DNA of 8,208 nt from Pseudomonadaceae bacterium UBA836. GTDB lineage: Bacteria; Pseudomonadota; Gammaproteobacteria; Pseudomonadales; Pseudomonadaceae. Location of the stretch: NCBI GenBank assembly GCA_002296055.1, contig DBHE01000204.1, forward strand, positions 31,726 through 39,933. Direction: 5' to 3'. A model generated the notes under the pieces. It was not told the DNA's origin. It was given only the letters and a program-made list of their open reading frames with translations, and made no database searches. The stretch's first letter is position 1. Each line of letters opens with the position of its first letter. Below, piece after piece: positions 5,679-8,208 of this stretch. The position numbers and the translations under genes were made by a program.

Positions 5679-5731
5679 CTTGGCAGTATGGTTGTTGCGC
5701 CAGATGGGATAAATGCCGCTAAACTGCCAAG
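5679..5731. promoter_or_regulatory. 9-bp inverted repeat in the divergent LysR/SDR spacer (candidate operator)
   Basis: CTTGGCAGT (5679-5687) and ACTGCCAAG (5723-5731) are perfect inverted copies separated by 35 bases, with centres 44 bases apart, about four helical turns. They sit in the 105-base spacer between the divergent SDR and regulator genes, where LysR-type proteins usually bind. Between the arms, TGGGATAAA (5705-5713) could be an extended -10 for the regulator, so binding to both arms could block or adjust transcription. The repeat is seen directly; the binding protein and promoter assignment are inferred. Confidence 0.6.
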
Positions 5732-5758
5732 AGAATTCAATCAGGAACAACAATCCCT

Positions 5759-6685
5759 ATGGATCGTTTCGACAGCCTGCGGTTGTTTATGCGCATCGTC
5801 GAGCAGGGCAGTTTTACCGGCGCGGCGGCTGATCTGAGCATTCCGCGTGCGACTGCGACCCACGCCATCAAGGCGCTGGAAGAGCGCCTGGGCGCGCGTC
5901 TGCTGGAGCGCACCACGCGCAAGGTGATGACCACCCATGACGGGCAGCGCTACTACCAGCGCTGCCAGCGCATTCTGGCCGAGCTGGAGGCTGCCGATGA
6001 AGATGTTGCCCGGCAGGCACGAGAGCCCGAAGGCACCCTGCGGCTGGATTTGCACGGCTCGCATGCCTCGCGCATCGTGCTGCCGCACATTGACCACTTT
6101 CAGCGCCTGTATCCGCGTATTCATCTGGTGGTCGGCAGTGGCGACCGGCTGGTAGACCTGGTGGCCGAGGGGGTGGATTGCGTGATTCGCAGCGGTACTC
6201 CGCAGGACTCGTCGCTGAGTGCGAAACCGCTGGCGCTGATCCCCGAGGTAACCTGTGCCAGCCCGGCGTATCTGCAGCGCTACGGCCATCCGCAGCACCC
6301 GGATGAGCTGGCAGAGCATCTGGCGGTCGGCTTTTTTGCCAGTCATCAAGATCGCCGCTATCCCTTCGAGTTTCTGGTCGAGGGAGCAGTGCAACAGGTT
6401 GAGCTGGCCAGTCTCATCGATGTTAACCACGCCGACAGCTATGTCGCCTGCGCGCTGCGTGGTTGCGGCCTGATTCAGTTGCCGCGCTACCGGGTCGAGC
6501 GGCAACTGGCCAGTGGCGAGTTGGTTGAAGTGCTGGCGGCCTACCCCAGCCCGGGTCTTCCTGTTCACGCGCTTTACCCGCGCCACCGTCAGCCGTCACG
6601 CCGCGTGCGGGTTTTTATCGACTGGGTCAGCCAGCTGTACGCCGAGCGTTTTGGACCGTTGAATCGTCGCCAGCTGCAACCCTGA
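5759..6685 (+). CDS. LysR-type transcriptional regulator
   Basis: A 308-residue cytosolic LysR-family regulator of standard length. The N-terminal winged helix-turn-helix spans about residues 1-60, with the recognition region GSFTGAAADLSIPRATATHAIKALEERLGARLLERTTRKV (split across about 17-56) showing the usual small-residue turn and the ERLG.RLLER.TR family signature. The remaining ~220 residues form the periplasmic-binding-like effector domain, beginning near GTLRLDLHGSHASRIVLP. The ATG at 5759 has AGGA at 5743-5746, spaced 12 bases, a little long; the domain starts directly at this ATG. It is divergent from the SDR gene, with an inverted repeat in between, so the simplest reading is control of the SDR and autoregulation. 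It most resembles the short-effector LysR branch often paired with oxidoreductases. The inducer is unknown. Confidence 0.95.
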   Translation: MDRFDSLRLFMRIVEQGSFTGAAADLSIPRATATHAIKALEERLGARLLERTTRKVMTTHDGQRYYQRCQRILAELEAADEDVARQAREPEGTLRLDLHGSHASRIVLPHIDHFQRLYPRIHLVVGSGDRLVDLVAEGVDCVIRSGTPQDSSLSAKPLALIPEVTCASPAYLQRYGHPQHPDELAEHLAVGFFASHQDRRYPFEFLVEGAVQQVELASLIDVNHADSYVACALRGCGLIQLPRYRVERQLASGELVEVLAAYPSPGLPVHALYPRHRQPSRRVRVFIDWVSQLYAERFGPLNRRQLQP

Positions 6686-6701
6686 GGCGGCGTCGCGGTC
6701 C

Positions 6702-6731
6702 AAGCGGGAATTGGGCCATGACGGCCCGCTT
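6702..6731 (+). terminator. Two overlapping hairpins between the regulator and the signal peptidase gene
   Basis: GGGCC (6713-6717) pairs with GGCCC (6723-6727) around ATGAC, followed by GCTTT. Alternatively AAGCGGG (6702-6708) pairs with CCCGCTT (6725-6731). Both use bases 6725-6727, so the two stems exclude each other. The right side ends three bases before the AAGGAG of the signal peptidase gene. It could be a weak terminator of the regulator or affect translation of the next gene. Confidence 0.35.
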
Positions 6732-6734
6732 TCC

Positions 6735-6740
6735 AAGGAG
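6735..6740 (+). promoter_or_regulatory. Ribosome-binding site for the GTG start of the signal peptidase
   Basis: AAGGAG lies five bases before GTG 6746. No ATG in this frame is near, so this site fixes the non-ATG start. Confidence 0.8.
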
Positions 6741-6745
6741 CGGTT

Positions 6746-7582
6746 GTGTCGACAGCGTGGACTCCCCGAGTGTGGCTCAGCGTGGTGCTGGGCATCTTCC
6801 TGCAGCCCTTCGTATTCTTGTACGTCAATCGGCCAGGGTTGTTCTGGCTCTATCTCGTAGCCAGTCTCGTCACGGCCGGGGTGGACTGGTATTTCGGCTT
6901 GGCGCTGACCCTGGCTTTCAGCCTGATCTGCCCGCTGCATGCGGCCTTGATTGCGCGCCGCTATGATCCGGTACAAGCGCGTCGCTGGTACTGCCGTGCC
7001 TGGGTGCCGGTTGGCCTCTATCTGCTCTTGATGGCCAGTATTCTCGGTACTCGCCTTTACCTGTACGAGCCGTATTCGGTGCCCTCGGCGTCAATGCATC
7101 CGACCTTGCTGGAAGGCGATCTGTTCGTTGCGCAAAAGTGGGGGTTCGCCCACCGCAGCCTGTTTGGCCAGCGGCTGCCGGGCAGCGGCCTGGTAGATAC
7201 CGCGCGCCTGCGCCGCGGCCAGGTGTATGTGTTTTACCCGCCGGATCAGCAGGTGTTGTACGTCAAGCGCCTGATGGCGTTGCCGGGTGACGTGATCGCG
7301 CTAACGCCCGATGCGGTGGTCATCAACGGCCAGATTCTGCCACGCACGTTGCTGGTAGACGCAGCAGGACGCCGCATATACCGCGAGGTTAACGGCGGGC
7401 AAAGCTATCGCATTCAGGAGCTGGATGACGCGCCGCCAGGCGAGGTGCGCACCTTCAAGGTGCCGCCCGGCCACTATTTCTTTCTGGGCGACAACCGTGA
7501 CAACTCCAACGACAGCCGTTACTTCGGCAGTGTGCCGGCCGAGCAGATTGTTGGCGAGCTGATCTGGCAGGCGCGCGAATGA
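6746..7582 (+). CDS. Type I signal peptidase (S26 family) with extended membrane N-terminus
   Basis: A 278-residue inner-membrane serine protease of family S26 that would cleave signal peptides from exported preproteins on the periplasmic side. The catalytic serine is Ser116 in PSASMHPTL and the general base is Lys174 in YVKRLMALPGD, 58 residues later (55 in E. coli LepB). The third family box, GDNRDNSNDSRYFG (248-261), is complete. Upstream of the catalytic serine are four hydrophobic stretches (about 9-28, 31-45, 49-69, 86-106) with a basic loop ARRYDPVQARRWYCR (70-84), where LepB has two helices; this implies the N-terminus lies outside or the first two stretches form a hairpin. It starts at GTG 6746 with AAGGAG. 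Housekeeping lepB normally sits beside lepA and rnc; here it does not, so it may be a second, specialised enzyme. The gene's substrates are unknown. Confidence 0.93.
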   Translation: MSTAWTPRVWLSVVLGIFLQPFVFLYVNRPGLFWLYLVASLVTAGVDWYFGLALTLAFSLICPLHAALIARRYDPVQARRWYCRAWVPVGLYLLLMASILGTRLYLYEPYSVPSASMHPTLLEGDLFVAQKWGFAHRSLFGQRLPGSGLVDTARLRRGQVYVFYPPDQQVLYVKRLMALPGDVIALTPDAVVINGQILPRTLLVDAAGRRIYREVNGGQSYRIQELDDAPPGEVRTFKVPPGHYFFLGDNRDNSNDSRYFGSVPAEQIVGELIWQARE

Positions 7583-7590
7583 CTCGGGTT

Positions 7591-8208
7591 TCAGCCCGCG
7601 TTTATGGCCGTACTCTGATCAGTCGAAGGGTCGGAGTGCTGCCATAGCGCGCGCAGTTGACACAGTGCCATGGCGTTAGTGCTGCATGCGCCGCTGGTCA
7701 CGGCGTCGCGTACCGCAGCCACATCTGCGCGGTTGAGGTAGCCGACCGCATCGGTCATCAGTTCGCCGTCGCCAAAGCCACCCTCCAGCATTTCCGCCAT
7801 GGCCTGCTCGCGGCTCCAGCCATCGAACACGATCCGGTACATGGCGGCCATCAGGCCGGTGCGGTTCTGGCCGTGCTTGCAATGGATCAGCACCTTGCCT
7901 TGTTGCTGGCCAGCGCGAATCTCGCGCAGCACCCGAATGACATCGGTGTCGGTCACCCGGTCGGCGTGCAGCGGCTCGTGGACGGCGGTCAGGTTGCTGC
8001 CGCTCAGCCAATCGTCGTTGCGTTGGTAGAAGTTGATAACGGTACTGATGCCCTGGGCCTGCAGGGTCGGCAAATCTTCGCCATCCGGCAGTGCGCTGCG
8101 GTACAGGTTGGGCGCGATGCGGTAGAGCCGCAGTGCCGGGTCGACCGGAGTGGCCCAGTCGGCAGGGCGAGCCTGGCCCGCAGCGAGGGTGGCGGCAGGC
8201 ATCTCGAC
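7591..8208 (-). CDS. Tyrosine/dual-specificity protein phosphatase, probably exported (5' end cut by window)
   Basis: A cysteine-based phosphatase with the complete P-loop signature HCKHGQNRTG (residues 107-116 counted from ATG 8202): nucleophile Cys108 and phosphate-binding Arg114. A preceding HADRVTD segment (79-85) supplies a candidate general-acid aspartate (Asp81 or Asp85). The N-terminal NLYRSALPD (32-40) is typical of the bacterial DSP group, which includes proteins acting on phosphotyrosine or phosphoinositides. The ATG at 8202 gives 203 residues, but its first residues (PAATLAAGQA) look like the end of a signal peptide with an A-x-A-like cleavage, and the frame stays open to the edge (Val-Glu before Met). 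The true start is therefore probably outside, and the protein is likely periplasmic. It faces the signal peptidase gene, 8 bases apart. Physiological substrate unknown. Confidence 0.85.
   Translation of the reverse strand, partial: VEMPAATLAAGQARPADWATPVDPALRLYRIAPNLYRSALPDGEDLPTLQAQGISTVINFYQRNDDWLSGSNLTAVHEPLHADRVTDTDVIRVLREIRAGQQQGKVLIHCKHGQNRTGLMAAMYRIVFDGWSREQAMAEMLEGGFGDGELMTDAVGYLNRADVAAVRDAVTSGACSTNAMALCQLRALWQHSDPSTDQSTAINAG

Noticed and set aside
5654..5740. N-terminal extension of the SDR up to 5740
   Set aside because: It would place coding sequence over the divergent operator region; the start at 5653 has a good AGGAGA and begins directly at the Rossmann fold.
5741..6586. A 281-codon open frame antisense to the LysR gene
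   Set aside because: It mirrors a clearly conserved regulator and has no domain or start signal; long antisense frames are expected in GC-rich genes.
7585..7603. Hairpin CGGG-TTTCAG-CCCG followed by CGTTT as a terminator of the signal peptidase gene
   Set aside because: Only 4 bp of stem and no continuous T run; too weak to call.
1..8208. GTCGAG at the left edge and CTCGAC at the right edge as terminal inverted repeats
   Set aside because: Only six bases, at arbitrary window edges inside two genes; no transposase or target duplication. Most likely chance.

Overview
This is a GC-rich chromosomal window. The uvrD helicase, the small cytochrome b561, the LysR/short-chain dehydrogenase pair and the strong preference for G/C in third codon positions all suggest a gammaproteobacterium of the Pseudomonas/Halopseudomonas kind. 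That placement comes from protein character and codon use, not from a marker gene. I see no rRNA, tRNA, CRISPR array, transposase or integrase, so the region looks like ordinary housekeeping and accessory chromosome rather than a mobile island.

Layout, left to right. The window opens inside uvrD (5' end missing), which carries helicase motifs V and VI and the C-terminal Tudor-like domain. A strong hairpin overlaps its stop codon. The spacer after it (910-1054) holds heptanucleotide repeats in two opposed arms. Next come a TakP-like TRAP transporter substrate-binding protein with a twin-arginine lipoprotein signal and no membrane partners in view, a terminator-like hairpin, and a cytochrome b561. 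A 287-base spacer then leads to a GNAT acetyltransferase that lacks a Shine-Dalgarno sequence. It may be translationally coupled to a 31-codon ORF that overlaps its start as ATGA. A compact same-strand cluster follows: an RDD membrane protein, a DUF393 (DCC1-like) CxxC protein, and a DoxX-like membrane protein whose start overlaps the DUF393 stop by 8 bases.

The next gene, a short-chain dehydrogenase, converges on the DoxX gene with only 2 bases between stop codons. It is transcribed divergently from a LysR-type regulator. The 105-base divergent spacer contains a perfect 9-bp inverted repeat (CTTGGCAGT ... ACTGCCAAG), the obvious candidate operator. After the regulator comes a type I signal peptidase with a complete Ser/Lys catalytic dyad but an unusually long multi-pass N-terminal membrane region. 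Facing it at the right edge is a probably exported tyrosine/dual-specificity phosphatase with the full HCxxGxxRTG signature.

How the genes may work together. Several products act in or at the inner membrane (b561, RDD, DoxX, signal peptidase) or in the periplasm (TRAP binding protein, phosphatase). The DUF393-DoxX pair and b561 point to redox chemistry at the membrane. The LysR-SDR pair is a classic regulator/target arrangement. I found no clear evidence of a wholly new multi-gene system. The best leads are the opposed heptamer arms, the divergent operator, the possible coupled leader ORF before the acetyltransferase, the RDD-DUF393-DoxX cluster, and the signal peptidase's extra membrane domain.
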